Shown in pieces: positions 34,985 through 47,384 of a DNA stretch of 64,000 nucleotides. The notes beneath the pieces are model-generated. The model saw only the letters and a program-made list of their open reading frames with translations. It was not told where the DNA came from and searched no databases. Made by a program: the position numbers and the translations under genes. Position 1 is the stretch's first letter, and every line of letters starts with the position of its first letter. The DNA comes from Leptidea sinapis. Its lineage: Eukaryota > Arthropoda > Insecta > Lepidoptera > Pieridae. The stretch lies in NCBI RefSeq assembly GCF_905404315.1, contig NC_066268.1, positions 13,988,001 through 14,052,000 of the forward strand, read 5' to 3'.

Positions 34985-35335
34985 TGAAGTTTGAACGTTT
35001 GAAAACAAAATTTATGAACGATGCGGGATTCGATCCACGACATCTCGCTTTCCGTGCGTGTGCTCTTCCAACTGAGCTAACCGTTCGAGTGACGTATCGT
35101 TATAAAATCTTGATATGGTTTTGGTCAACTCACAAGTTGTGGCTTCATCTACAGGATCTACTTTACAGTTGATTACATGCTCAACCCCAATATTTGCATA
35201 TTAGGAAATTGACTTGAGATGTCGCTCTTGCAAATCTAAACAATTTAAAAATACACAATTTTTATTTGTGTATTAATCCTAGAAGTGAGGATTATCACTT
35301 TAAAAACATAACAAATTGTTAAGTTTGAACGTGGT
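34985..35335 (-). repeat. tRNA-derived repeat, longest copy
   Basis: In reverse complement the tRNA-like body (35016-35091) has the acceptor pair GAACGGT/ATCGTTC, box A TAGCTCAGTTGG and GGATCGAATCC as box B. The unit continues to 35335 with CAAGTTGTGGCTTCATCTAC, AGGATCTACTTTACAGTTGA and TGTGTATTAATCCTAGAAGT on the plus strand. The same blocks occur around 4222-4440 and 20760-21175 in changed order, so the family is composite. Confidence 0.65.
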
Positions 35336-36064
35336 TTCGATGAAGTTAGTTGTGTGGGTACAATAGCGGCACCAGTTTCTGTCCGTATCGACGTACTACA
35401 TATTAACAACTAGGCTTCCAACCACCACATGATCATGACACACAAAATGTCTGAGCGGCGCTGACATTAACTTATATATAGATAACGTTAAATCTTGCAT
35501 TAAATTAGCTAGTATAGTTAAAGTCTAAGTCAAATTTAACAGTAACGCTGACTTTATGATAGACTGCGGAATTTGTTGCACCATCGTATTCTAAGAGCAT
35601 AGTAAAAGTTAAAGTCAAAAAGTGAAATATCCAGTCAATATCAATTTTTTTTTGAAAATTTTGACTGGTCGCTATTAACCATTAACAATTGCATTAATCG
35701 CAGGAGAGCGGTTAACAGTTAAAGTTGTGACGTCATCTACCTATTGTCAACTGGTGCAACAAATATTTTGCTTAACCGCTACTCTAACATGTTTTTATTG
35801 CTAAAGTTAGTTGGTGCAACCCAGCCTGAAACATTCATTTAAATTAACACTTTATTTCGTGGCAGTAATATTCAAACTCTATGAACGAAAACTCACATTA
35901 ACTTAGACAGATAACATCAAAACATTCATTCAAATTAGCACCTTTATTCGTCGCAGTAATGTTCAAAATCTATAAACGAAAAGTCTGCCTACTAGACGCG
36001 TAGGCAGAGTTTTGTTTCGGACAATATTTGTGCTTGGGTTTGAATCTAGTTGTTCATTGTGCGT

Positions 36065-36235
36065 CAATAGTCGTAGCCAGTGAAATTACTGGGATAATGA
36101 GATTAAAATCTGCTGCCGCTCCAAATTTTTTTTTTACAAAAACCTTTAGCGCCACTCCATTGTATGACAAAGCGTATTAGCATCCAAAGAACGTCTTGGT
36201 ACTCTCGTCACTTTTTCTCATAAAAAAAACACCAT
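36065..36235 (+). repeat. LINE family B 3' end, diverged
   Basis: It contains AGCCAGTGAAATTACTGGGA, CGCCACTCCATTGTATGACA and GTATTAGCATCCAAAGAACG, then an A-rich tail. It is clearly older than the copies at 46298 and 58469. Confidence 0.65.
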
Positions 36236-36399
36236 ACAATGAGTAGACTATTCTACAAATAATAATACAATCTATCATTAAAGCATTTAAAAATAAGCAA
36301 AATTATTTAGTATTTTCCTTAAATGAAGCGATGAAAACTGAATTTTATTAGTTGGTTTCAGCCTCCCGTTACCACGTAGGTCCCAAAATAAGTAAGTCA

Positions 36400-36660
36400 A
36401 ATGAATTTATTGCTGAAATAATTAAAGAAAATTTATTGAAGTAGGCGTTACTTTGCGGAAATCCATAATTATACAAATGATTTAAGTTTTCTTTAGTCTC
36501 GTGCCAGATTCTGGCGAGACTAAGTCTCGTGCCCGATTTTTGCGAGACAACACGTCCTGAGAATGGCTCTTGTAGAGGCGAAACACGTGTCGAATTGTTT
36601 AAAAACAAATATTGGCGAAATTAACGCTAAAGATAACTTAAATCATTTGTAGAAATAATT
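36400..36660 (-). mobile_element. Fold-back element K, copy 1
   Basis: ACACGTGTCGAATTGTTTAA and GTTAACGC/TTAATTTCG-type arms in inverted arrangement flank a central TGCGAGACAACACGTCCTGA. A tail TTCCGCAAAGTAACGCCTAC (minus strand) follows. It matches 53642-53886 in the opposite orientation. The centre carries a short internal duplication of the GTCTCGTGCC segment near 36498-36535. Confidence 0.6.
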
Positions 36661-37079
36661 AAAGTCTAAACTAAGATATCATTACATGCGATTGAATACG
36701 GCCGTGTTCTCTTACTAACAAACACTCCCGTATGAAAATATAAATAAGTTTAATCAATTTTTTAATGAAAGTTTGTTTCAATTAAATTAATAAGTGTAAA
36801 GCACTTGATAATTGCGATCCTCGAGCCAAATGGTCCAAACTTTTCTCTTTTAACTCCACTAATTATACTTTACAAAATGTTTTCTTGCTTTTGATTGCAA
36901 ATTGGCGTTCCAAACCTTTTATTGTTGTTTAGGCATTTTAAACCTTAACTGCTTATTGTTGCTGGTTTATGAAAACTTTGTCTCGTTCGAAGGAATGTTT
37001 TTTTTTTAGTCATGTAACTTGTTTTCTCCCATTGTTTCCCGAAAATATGCAGTAGTTATCGGGTCTAACTGTAAATAAA

Positions 37080-37275
37080 AATGGTAGTTAAAAATTTCTC
37101 TAGAGAGTTAACTGTAACTAACAGCAAGCATTGGCAACCTACAAATAAGACTTAAAGGTATGTGTAACAGGATTAAGTAGAGTTCATAGCTCTAAATGCT
37201 ATATTTTCATCGCAAAACTTGTCCATAAACACCTTGTTCGCGTGTTTCCTCATTACCCTTCGCCTTAAGTAAAGC
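37080..37275 (+). repeat. Dispersed repeat L, copy 1
   Basis: It shares CAACCTACAAATAAGACTTA, GTTCATAGC, CTATATTTTCA and ACACCTTGTTCGCGTG with 45540-45735 in the same orientation, 8.4 kb apart. It is non-coding and I cannot name the family. Confidence 0.65.
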
Positions 37276-37559
37276 TAAATAAACCATAGGTGATCTTAAA
37301 CATGTACATGCCACTCTAGTGAGGGAACAGTAGTCTAGAAAATCATAAGACTTTAAAACTGGAATTATTTTCAACGTTACGTCACAATTATTCAGATAGT
37401 TCGATTTTCAGAACATAACCTAAATACTGAGAAACACATAACTAACCACCGACTAAAAATAATCTTTTTGCCACGTGCTAAGTAAATTGCCCGTGAAACA
37501 ATTCTAAAACTGGAAGTCCAATCTCTCAAAACCAATTCCTCGTACAAGATTCCATTGTT

Positions 37560-37705
37560 AAAGTATTCCGTCCACACATCCTCGGGGGTGGAAATCTAAG
37601 CGCGCCATAAGGAAGGGAGGGTGGGTCAAGTAGGGGGAGGTTGATGGAGGGGGGCAGACTGAATCAAGGAGCGCTACGTGCTCCGAGTTTAATTAAGGAC
37701 CCTGA
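37560..37705. promoter_or_regulatory. GC-rich repeat-free block in the large intron
   Basis: This stretch with G-rich runs (AGGGAGGGTGGGTCAAGTAG, ATGGAGGGGGGCAG) and a GAGCGCTACGTGCTCCGAG palindrome-like segment departs from the AT-rich surroundings and matches none of the repeats here. A conserved non-coding element or enhancer is possible. The claim rests on composition alone. Confidence 0.25.
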
Positions 37706-38699
37706 GGACGTCTTGAGATACTTCGATTTTAGTCGAGTTTTCTTTTAATTCCTTTAACGTATTTAGAACTTGTTCAATATAATGTGGCTTTGGACATTAT
37801 TGCTGATGTTAACTATATTAAACAGAGGTTCTTCGAGGTCTGTAATCTATGAAGACTCCGATATTTCTCTGAGTGAAGTTTACGAATAAATAATACTAAG
37901 ATGCGTCTTTCAACTATTTGTAGAGCAGCTTTGCCAGTTATCATTATATCTACAGTCCTACGTACCTTCAGGTAGTCTTTATAAAAATCTGAATGTCAAA
38001 ATAATTTCCTTCGTCCGTTACGCGTATAATGGGCTCTTTATTATAGCGGCATCAGGAAAATAGTTATAGGATTGGTCTCCGCTACACTCCAACTAGATAC
38101 CGCAGTCGTAGTCGCAAAAGTCCTGCAACTAATACTACACCCAAGTGGGCGTATTAGAGTCAGTCGAACAATGTACTCGAATAATGTATGACGTGGCACA
38201 TGTTCTGTTAAACTTTGCTAATAATTGAAACTAAAAGGCCGGGCTGCCTTTTACTTACGTTGTAAAAATAATTATTTTACAAGAAATAAGAAAGACACTG
38301 GGATCTAATTTCAATGTAAAATAACATGAAGCGTATGTTACAAAATTTTAAAAGATGCCATTGAAGATCATCGCACACAAGCATCTAATAGTTGCAGGAC
38401 AGCGGAGGCCAATCCTTAATCTAAGGTTAAAACGAATGATTTATTGAAAATTGCGATTCCCAGAATCGCTCTACTTATTTTCAGATAATTTATGAAACTA
38501 TTATAGTTCGAACGTCATGTCATTTCAGAATGACTTTTGAATCCGAATACATTTTTATAGTCTAACAAAAGTAAAATTGTGAATGAATTAAAAATACTTA
38601 GTTTTTTTAATGCAGTATATTTTATATTTCTATAATATAAACAACAATAATACATCGAATTAAAAATACTTATTTTAACCTGCATTCATGATTCGATAA

Positions 38700-38960
38700 A
38701 TTTTCTTCTCGTGTATTCTTGATATATTTCCGAGCGAGAAATCCTGCGAACACCTCTGTCAGATTTCTTTTAGGCATCTTCATGTCTCACGTAACTCGAT
38801 ACTCACTCTAGGGAAGAGAAAACAAATCCCAATCATGATTTTTTCTCACGCGAAAAAAGTGTCACTATATTCTTTCCCATACAATATTAGGCACTCCCGC
38901 GGGAGTCGGATAATTAAATTAATGTCCTCGGCCCTCTTGCGCCCCTAGTTTCGATCCAGT
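38700..38960. promoter_or_regulatory. Repeat-free block in the large intron
   Basis: This mixed-composition stretch has ACTCCCGCGGGAGTCGGAT (a perfect ACTCCCGCGGGAGT palindrome) next to AATTAAATTAATG, a homeodomain-type core. It resembles none of the repeat families here. Regulatory function is a guess. Confidence 0.22.
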
Positions 38961-39877
38961 AATACAACACCTGCATTGTTTTTACTAGAGAAATACTTAG
39001 TTGTACAAACATTTTCAAAGTTAATATACAGTTTTTCTTCTGTTGCCTAACTAAGAGTTCTATTCCATATATTTATTTTCCATTTGCACTTAAGACATGA
39101 ATAAGTTCACTATTAAAAATGTTTTTAATATTAGTGGAGTAATATTCTAATTTTTCCGAAATGTGAAATTCAATTAGTTTTGTAAAAGTTTTTAAGTGAC
39201 TCCCTTTGGTAAGATAAGTCTCAATATTTATTCTTCTCACGTTCACATAAATAAATTTAATACCTAAACGTTTTTTTCTTCATTTGTAAGCGAAATTTCT
39301 TCGAGGAACACAAGCACAACTTCTAATAAAAACCAGTACTTTAATTTTTTTTATCAAAATGTAAAATTTAAAGATTCAGGGCTTATAAGTAGCGTTATTT
39401 GTATATTTTTTTTTGGGCTGTAGGCTTTGAACTTACTAGGCCCGTGAGCTTCACAGTAGAAACCGGAGGTCAGCTACGTTTTGCCTCATCAAAAATATTT
39501 TGTATTAGCAACCAACTTTTAATGAAACTTTTGGAGCCAAATTGGAGACGTGAATATTAAATGCAAACATAATCCTAATATTATTGCAATGATAAAACCA
39601 AAATTAAGGAAACAAGTGTGTTTTTCGACCGCAGGTCTTGTATTTGGTTAACAGGCCGGGTTCTGCCGTGCCACTGTGAACGGTAGACGCGTGCCGGCGT
39701 GACACCGCACACGACAAGTAATTCAATAAACACATTATCGCGATTAGGTAGACACTGGGCACCCCATGACTGGAACCCTCAGGGTTCTACAACGGCTCCC
39801 TGAGGTATTCCTACCTCATTTTGATTTGCTTATGTCTTTTTTTCATCCGAATCTTTAGATGCGTTCAGTTTTCTTTC

Positions 39878-40150
39878 TCTAACTCCACAGCTGAATATCT
39901 AAGTGATCCGACAGCCTGGGCCTAGATTATGATTATTTTATAGCAATAGCAATAGCAATGACAATACAATATTGTATATTTCATTAAAAAGACCGCAAAA
40001 AAGTGTTGGGAGAGTTTCTTGCGCCGCGTCTTCTCTCTCAGAGCGCCATTTGTTTTCGAAGCGGTAGTAGTGTCTAGTATGTTATAATTGACATCAAAAA
40101 GAATTCTAAAGGAATCAATTTTGAGAAAATAAAAGACTTTTATGCCTAAT
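39878..40150 (+). repeat. LINE family C 3' end, short copy
   Basis: It starts in the TCCACAGCTGAATATCTAAG segment and carries AGAGTTTCTTGCGCCGCGTC and CATCAAAAAGAATTCTAAAG to the AAAAGACTTTTATGCCTAAT end. It is more 5'-truncated than the copies at 21515 and 30905. Confidence 0.75.
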
Positions 40151-42401
40151 TGCATTTAAGTTTTACAAGGAATGAAATGATTAATTTCATGATTCTTCTT
40201 TTGCTGAGTTTAAAATTGCATTACTTTTGCTGACTTTAGTTTGACTGAGCTATTTATGCTCTTATACTTTTGATTGGAACTTTCTACGTGTTGGATAACT
40301 TTCATTCTAACCAGCCCAGATGCTCCCAGAAAGCTTACAGATTTAGGAGCGATGCTGGTGATAGGAGGATTTGTGCCCGTTGTTCGGGCACGCTCCTGCA
40401 CTCTGTAAGTACCGGCCTGCATCCCCTGTATAAAAGACTGCCTGACGAACCAGCCGGTTATTATGCGTATATTTTTGCGTATTTTGTTCCCGTGTAATCT
40501 GATAAAGGGCGGGCAAGTTTGTATTGTTTTAAAACTGTCGTGCTACATTTATAAAACTGTAGAGTCGCCGTGTCTACACATTGTAGGTATATTTTTTCTA
40601 AAAATCTTTTGTAGATAATAAAGGAAGAGTAGCTGAACACAGTGAGTAGAAACTTGCAGTAAATATCAGAACTATCTTCAAATGGTGGAAACAAAAGTGA
40701 CGCAACTTCCTGTCGACTTAATTTAGTAAATTTAATCAATGGAAACTTTTGTTATTCAGTCCCTTACAAATAACATAAATTATTGATAGCGTGTCGATTT
40801 CTACGTAAAGGTACTCTATTTTTAGAATATAGGTGACTGATAAGAATATGGCTACTGGGATGAAATACTAGTTATGACCGACTAATATCGATATATCGAT
40901 GAGACGTTTAAATTTTTTTATTCAAATATTAGCGACCACCTATCTAACGACTGATCCAACCATGATTTTTATCGAGGACAATAGCTGCCCAGACAATAGT
41001 AGGCAATAAGCTAACCCTTATTCTCTTGCAACACTAAAGGAATCACTGCTCACGGTGTACAAGTTTCTTGAAGTACTAAGGGTAGATCGGTGTTTCTGCT
41101 GTTCCTTGGTGTATTGTTTGCATTGATTTTTGGAGCAAATTGAACTGGTATGGGCAGAATGTCTTCGGGATCTTCAACTCCGAGGCCTTTCTTACCTAAT
41201 CAGGTGTTGAAACACTAAAACCCGAGCCGCTGTGTCCCTAATCCATTATAAAGACTAAAATAACACAGAAAATTGTTTTATTTGTTAAATAATTACAATT
41301 TAAATTTTTAAGATACAAAAGATATTGAAACATAACATAATGAACATTGAAACATTAATCAAATAAGTATCATATCGGCTACCTACAAAAACTTAAACTA
41401 ATATTTCAGTATTCAAATCAGAACCAAATATAGATGTAGTTACGACTTATAATTGCACAAGCCCACGCATAAAGCCAATAAAAGGGTGGCCCATAATTTT
41501 TAATACGAAGATCGGTATTAAAGTTCAAATAGAGCTGGTTTGATGTCACGTGCTTCACGCGTGCCGGATGACGGGACCTGTATGATTACAATAAATTTAA
41601 TTGTTAATCCGATACCAACGTTATATTGAAATGCACTCTTATTATGCCATCTGGCGATAATAATTACTTTGTAATATTCTTCCACTGTATCAAGAGTGTA
41701 TTTAGTTTTTAGAAAAAGTTTTTAGATGCAGCAATGCTCCAGTATCATTGCTAAATGCATCACTACTAAAATTTTAGTGGGTTTTTTAATATTTTATGGT
41801 TGAAATTTATTTGATGTTGAACATTTTGGATAAAAGAAATATTATATAAGAGAACCTCTATAATATGTAATGTTTAACAATGAAGAAAGAAGAAGAAGAT
41901 AGCATATTCAAACTTTCAATGTAAAAAGGTGATTCGTGTAAAGCTTCAATCAATATGAGCAAAATTTGAATTTATAAGATAGATGCTGATGATTATAGTA
42001 ACTAAAAAAAGTTGAAATAATTCTAAAAATAATTCCATTATTAAAAGTTTTTACGCATAAGGATGCTATTTTTTTATATACCTACCGGTTAGTGATATAG
42101 GTAAGTAGTAAAATACCTAATAAAATTTTCTATCATTAAAATCGTGGAACAGTATAAATATATTTCAAATATATGCCGCAGAAGCTTAAATGAGATTATG
42201 TGGACGTTTTTATGTAGTAGAAATAAAACGTAAGCAACTCCAATTTCATCTACGTATAGTAAGTACTATTTATTCAAAAAAAAAACGAACCGCATGCGGT
42301 TTTCAACAACAAACCTTGAGTATCATAATCAAATTATCCGTGTTTTGATTGGTCGGCGTGTGTCGCGCGCTTTTCGAGTGCTATGATTCGCCGACACCAC
42401 A

Positions 42402-42551
42402 ATGGCGGCACTTGGCAGCTGTCAAGTGTTTTCTTACACCGGGAAAGCAAACCATGTACAACCTTCATACTTCAGAAATAGGATCGAAAGTACCCTAGCA
42501 TTTTTACGAACAGAAAATGGCATGTGCAGTGTTGAAGTGTTAGGAAAATAG
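42402..42551 (+). CDS. Small ORF of 49 residues after a CpG-rich segment, unrecognised
   Basis: ATG lies in a good context (CCACAATGG) and the frame runs 49 codons to TAG: MAALGSCQVFSYTGKANHVQ, then PSYFRNRIESTLAFLR and a short end. It directly follows a CpG-rich stretch (GTCGGCGTGTGTCGCGCGCT) unlike its surroundings, which could be a promoter. ACAATGGCGGC is also a YY1/Pho-type site, so the ATG may be a binding motif and not a start. No domain is recognised. It could be the first exon of an unknown gene on the senseless strand, part of a dispersed element, or chance. Confidence 0.25.
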   Translation: MAALGSCQVFSYTGKANHVQPSYFRNRIESTLAFLRTENGMCSVEVLGK

Positions 42552-43406
42552 TAGCAAATGTCCAAATGCATCGTAAATTAAGTTACAATTTGAGTGTTTT
42601 AAAGCATCAAGCTCTGACTTTGCAGGAAGCTATATTTAATTGGTTTTATAGTTCGTGATTGAAAAGTAAATATTTATGAATTTTAGATTTTATTGAGTTG
42701 AAAGTAGAAATATATTTATTTACTATGGTACTCCCTATGGTTAGTGACAGTAACATAGAATATTGCAACAACACTTGTCATGAAGCTACAACAGCAACAA
42801 ATTCGTTACAACAGTAATGCAATTAATTTATATTTCCCGCGTTGGGATTTATCATAATTTCTGAGATCGAATCTTGGCCGAATATTGATCAAAAGTTGCC
42901 ATATTGTATTTAAATATTGTTCCTGGTATTCAAGAAAAATGAAATAATACAATAAAATCACTATTCGACATTATGACACCCAACACCACATTATATTTCG
43001 TGTCAAATCTAATAGTACTAAGCACGACAAAATAAATTGGCTCTTAGTTTCATATGCGTTGTTCGAGCAAGGGTTGGGTGTCATTTAGGCGGATTATTTT
43101 GGATTATATTCGGATTTGTGGTGAAGTGATTATAATTGCTCATTTTAAGTAGCGTTTTATTACTATCATGTCATTACGAACACGCTATAAAGAAAATTTA
43201 TTTAAAATAATAATATTATATGAATTACCCAATGTTACATTGCCGTGTTATTACATTCATGAAAAAAAATATTGTTTTTTTTCGAAATAATCTATTATAA
43301 ATTGTTTCAACAATGAAAATTAATTCACATGATTATAAAAGTAACTTAACTTAACTATATATTCTTAACATATTAATATATTTCTAGAGTAGAAAGCGTA
43401 TTAAAA

Positions 43407-43425
43407 GGGGGGGGGGGGGGGGGGG
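43407..43425. repeat. Poly-G run of 19
   Basis: Nineteen consecutive G residues, followed by AAGTACAGAAGAAGGAAGG. Such a tract is rare in AT-rich insect DNA and may form a G-quadruplex or be miscounted by sequencing. Confidence 0.9.
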
Positions 43426-45074
43426 AAGTACAGAAGAAGGAAGGAGTATGAGTTCACATGAGATTAAAAAATTACGAAATCTACTTATTATATTTAAAAG
43501 TTTTATAGATATAGGTTGGTATGTGTTTGGCAATTTATTTCTATTAATTAATTACTATTATTGGAAAAAATTTAATACTCATTTTTACAAACGAAACTTA
43601 TTATTCATCAAACTAATAAAAAATATAATTAATATTATCTTTAACAGATTTTCCGAAATATTCTTCCTCATCTCCCATTTCAGTATCGGCATATGTACAT
43701 GATTCAGCGTCTTCCCAGAAAATTTGTTTCTAACATCAAGCACATTTCTGCAAACCCAGCTCTGTTTTTCGATTTTCCGATATTATTATTATGTTCTGAA
43801 ATTAACTCATTAAAATCGACTAACTTTTCATCCTTAAAATGATTTTGGGCTTTGTTGCTTTTAATATCAATCTGGATCAACTCTACGGAAATCAAATCTA
43901 GATGGTAAACGAAGTATTGTGTACAGTGGGCTTTTTAATTCCTATTATGTGTTTCCTCTCTCTTCTATGTAATCTCTTCTGTTCTTCAATATATATTTTT
44001 ATCTATCCTTAGTAAGAAGTTGCAGTTGAGCCTTCTGTTATGATGTCCGAGGAGTCAGCATTGTGTCACCGCAGTCATTTCTGCATTTCAATTTTAAGGT
44101 GCAATGGTTAACTTCTTGTGTACTGAACGCTGTAGCAATGGTCATTACAAAAAACAGAAGGACACAGAAACTAGGCTCTGATTTCATAGCTATAACTATG
44201 AACTTTTGCCCAATTCGACTTAAAGCTTACAGCGCAGATTCCCAGCGCAATTCATTTAAAGAGAATGCCAAACCATTGTTGAGGTCAATGCCTCTCTGGA
44301 AATCTGTCGAGTTGAGGCACGTATGAAGAACGTGAGGGTGGGAAATCTTTAAGATATTGTGCGATATAAATTTTGTTGTGGCATCTTTTAACTTACGTGT
44401 AACTGTGGCCCAAAATCCTAGTTTATTTGAGATGAAAAATCTACAAAGATACTCTAAAGTCTAAGTAGAACGACACGATGCTACTTCATAAAATAGTTAA
44501 TAATCAAACGGATACTTCATTATTACCAAAAATAAATTTTAATTGTAAAATCCCTAAACGTACAGTTTGTACCAACAACATATTTAAAGATAGTCGTAGC
44601 CGTACTAACCTAGCATATCACTCCTGCATCAATCGTATTTGTCGCCAATTTAATACAGTTTCTCAAAATAATCAGCAAATCAATTTATTTAATTCCACAT
44701 CAACCTGCTTTCGTCATAATGTCATTGACTCCCTGCGTAAGGGAGCTAATTTGTAGAAATTACTATTATTTTGTTACACTACTTTAAATAATCTGTATGT
44801 CTCTAAATCTTTTGTACATGCCAGTTATTGATATTTTTGCTATGTGTCTTTTCGTTTTAAGTCTCCTTGTTGATATTTTTACATTTGTGCATAAATATTG
44901 TTGGTTTGTCGAATAAAGTAAAATAAAAAAAATAAAAGAACGGGCAGAAACTCTCTTATGATTTTACTGGAGAGTAGCAAGAAAGATTTTGCAGCAATGA
45001 TCACAGATTCATTTGATTTGTAGGTATTCTAATAAACAAAAAGCCAAGTAACACAAAGAGAGCATACATCCAAC

Positions 45075-45142
45075 GTTAAAGGCCGGCAACGCAACTCTTG
45101 ACTCCTGGTGTTGTGGATGTCCGTGTCTTATATAAAAAAAAG
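45075..45142 (+). repeat. LINE family A extreme 3' end
   Basis: It contains AAAGGCCGGCAACGCAACTC, TTGACTCCTGGTGTTGTGGA and an A-rich tail. It is a very short truncated copy. Confidence 0.6.
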
Positions 45143-45539
45143 CAAATGGATTAAGATGTCATGTTTGGCACGCCAATTTACGATTGCTATTAAATAAATA
45201 TAGAAATTTGCAGTTTGTATCGAATAAATAAAGGTAAAATGAATGTAACAATATTGAAATTTAGCATTACATTTTTTAACTATTATTATTACAAGTCGCC
45301 AGTTAAGGCGGCACTAAACGCCAGCGACCTTGAGCGATATGAGCTAACGGCTGTCTATGTATCAAAGCCTATATTTTCTTGCGTGGAAAACAGTTTATAT
45401 GCTTACAATTCTCACTATTGATTACTTATCTAAATAATGTACCTACACAAAAAAGTACAAGCTATAAGAATAACTATTCTGAGAGTCGTACTAGACAAAT
45501 GCGTCATGCCGAAAAAAAACTTGTTTAACTGCAAAGAAA

Positions 45540-45735
45540 AGTGGTAGATCGAAATAGCTCTGGAGTGTTAACTATAACAACAGCAAACATTAGCAACCTA
45601 CAAATAAGACTTAAGGGTATGTGAAACATGATAAAGTAGTGTTCATAGCCCCAAGTGCTATATTTTCACCACGAAACTTGTCTAAAAACACCTTGTTTGC
45701 GTGTTTTCTGCTTACCCTTCGCCTTAAAAAGAATT
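45540..45735 (+). repeat. Dispersed repeat L, copy 2
   Basis: Partner of 37080-37275 in the same orientation, with scattered substitutions. Shared strings include ACAAATAAGACTTAAGGGTA and CACCTTGTTTGCGTGTTTTC. The ORFs crossing it on both strands are not conserved in the other copy. Confidence 0.65.
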
Positions 45736-46297
45736 TGTATAGACGTACGTATCCATAAAAATAATAATGACCGCGCATTCGGACTTCTTTGCAGAAAAAT
45801 CTCATATTTTGCAACGGAAGCTTTCAATATTTCAGTATTTAAATTCGTATATAATTTATTTAATGCTTGGAGGAAAAATATAAAGACTGATCCAGTTCCC
45901 AACATGAAATACGCAGCGGTAGAGGCGTAGAACAGATTGCTAGCGACAGGTCAGCCAGGGTGGCTAAAGCATCAATTGTCGCTAAGCAATAAGAGGGTGA
46001 CGGCAACATTCCGTGCGATCCTTGTCTGTAGTAACAGGAGCTACGAAATTTATGGATGCGGTGTCGCATTCCGAAATCGTCAATTATATTGATGTAATAG
46101 TTGTAGATGAAAATAAAATCTTAATGTTTTTATGTGAAACTTTTAAAAGCGCGCTAAGTACTATATTTTGTTTGTATTGAATACGGCTGTGCCGTGTCAT
46201 TCAGCTCTGTAACACTCGTTTGGATACATAAATTCAGCCCGAGTCGACTATAGGAGTGCGATCAGTCAGACCAAATGGACCAAATTAATTAATACAG

Positions 46298-46588
46298 TGG
46301 GAGGCTCCTTTGCTCAGGATGCCGTCTAGATTATGGGTACCACAACGCCGCCTATTTCTGCCGTGAAACAGGAATGTGTAAACATTATTGTGTTTTGGTC
46401 TGAAGGGCGCCATAACTAGAGAAATTACTGGGCAAATGAGACTTGACATCTTATGTCTCAAGGTGACGAGCGCAATTGTAGTGCCGCTCAGACTTTTCAA
46501 GAATTTTGAGCGGCACTGCATACTAATGGGCAGGGCGTATCAATTACCACCAGCTAAACGTCCTGCTCGTCTCGTCCCTTATTTTTAC
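46298..46588 (+). repeat. LINE family B 3' end
   Basis: A nearly full 3' UTR from CAGTGGGAGGCTCCTTTGCT to GCTCGTCTCGTCCCTTATTT. Both strands carry short spurious ORFs. It is one of the better preserved copies. Confidence 0.85.
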
Positions 46589-46649
46589 TGTATTACCTTA
46601 TTTCACTTTATATTTAATGAAAAACACAATTATAATTAATATTATTAAT

Positions 46650-46686
46650 TATGACCTCACAACAGATTGTCTGTTGTGAGGTCATA
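46650..46686. repeat. Perfect 17-bp hairpin
   Basis: TATGACCTCACAACAGA (46650-46666) is followed by TTG and its perfect complement ending at 46686. It lies about 60 bp after the family B LINE. A stem this long with a 3-base loop is unlikely by chance. It could be a palindromic insertion scar or a short foldback. Confidence 0.8.
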
Positions 46687-47384
46687 ACAGAACAAAGAGT
46701 TTTAGTTCTTTGAGAAAAACAAATATCCCCTTTTCAATATTTTATGTATATTATATCAAGATTTTAAAGGTATATATATATAGTCACCATGCAAATAATA
46801 ATATTGTTATTATATATATATTAATTAATTAGAAAAATGGCGTATATTTCCTATTAAATCATAAAAATGTGTAGCTTATTTTTAAATCTTTTTGCTTACT
46901 ATTTGATTTTAATATTTCCAAAAATTGACGACGACACAAAAATAAAATTGTTCTACGAAATAATTGGAGTCAAGAAAAGGAATGGATAGTCTGCTGAATA
47001 AGATTTTGTATAACCATGACGGCTATTCGTATTATTCTCAATGCTTTCACCCTAATAGCTAGAGATAATGACGGAAAAAGTAATCAAAAATATCAATGAA
47101 ACTTATTCAAAAATTGTAAATTGTATTTAATAACAAATTAATTCAAATTCAAATTCAAAAAAATTTGAATTTAGACTATGTTTAATTTTCAAACATCTTT
47201 TGATTAATTTCCTTTTTTTTATTTCTGAATTTATTTAGATCAATATATATTTCAGTAATATACCCCTCTATATTCTGTACACATGAACGTAAAATTTGAA
47301 CTCACTAAACATATATGAATCATCTAACGTCATATTAAATACCTAGATAACAATTTAGTTACATCAGACACTTAACGCTCAACA

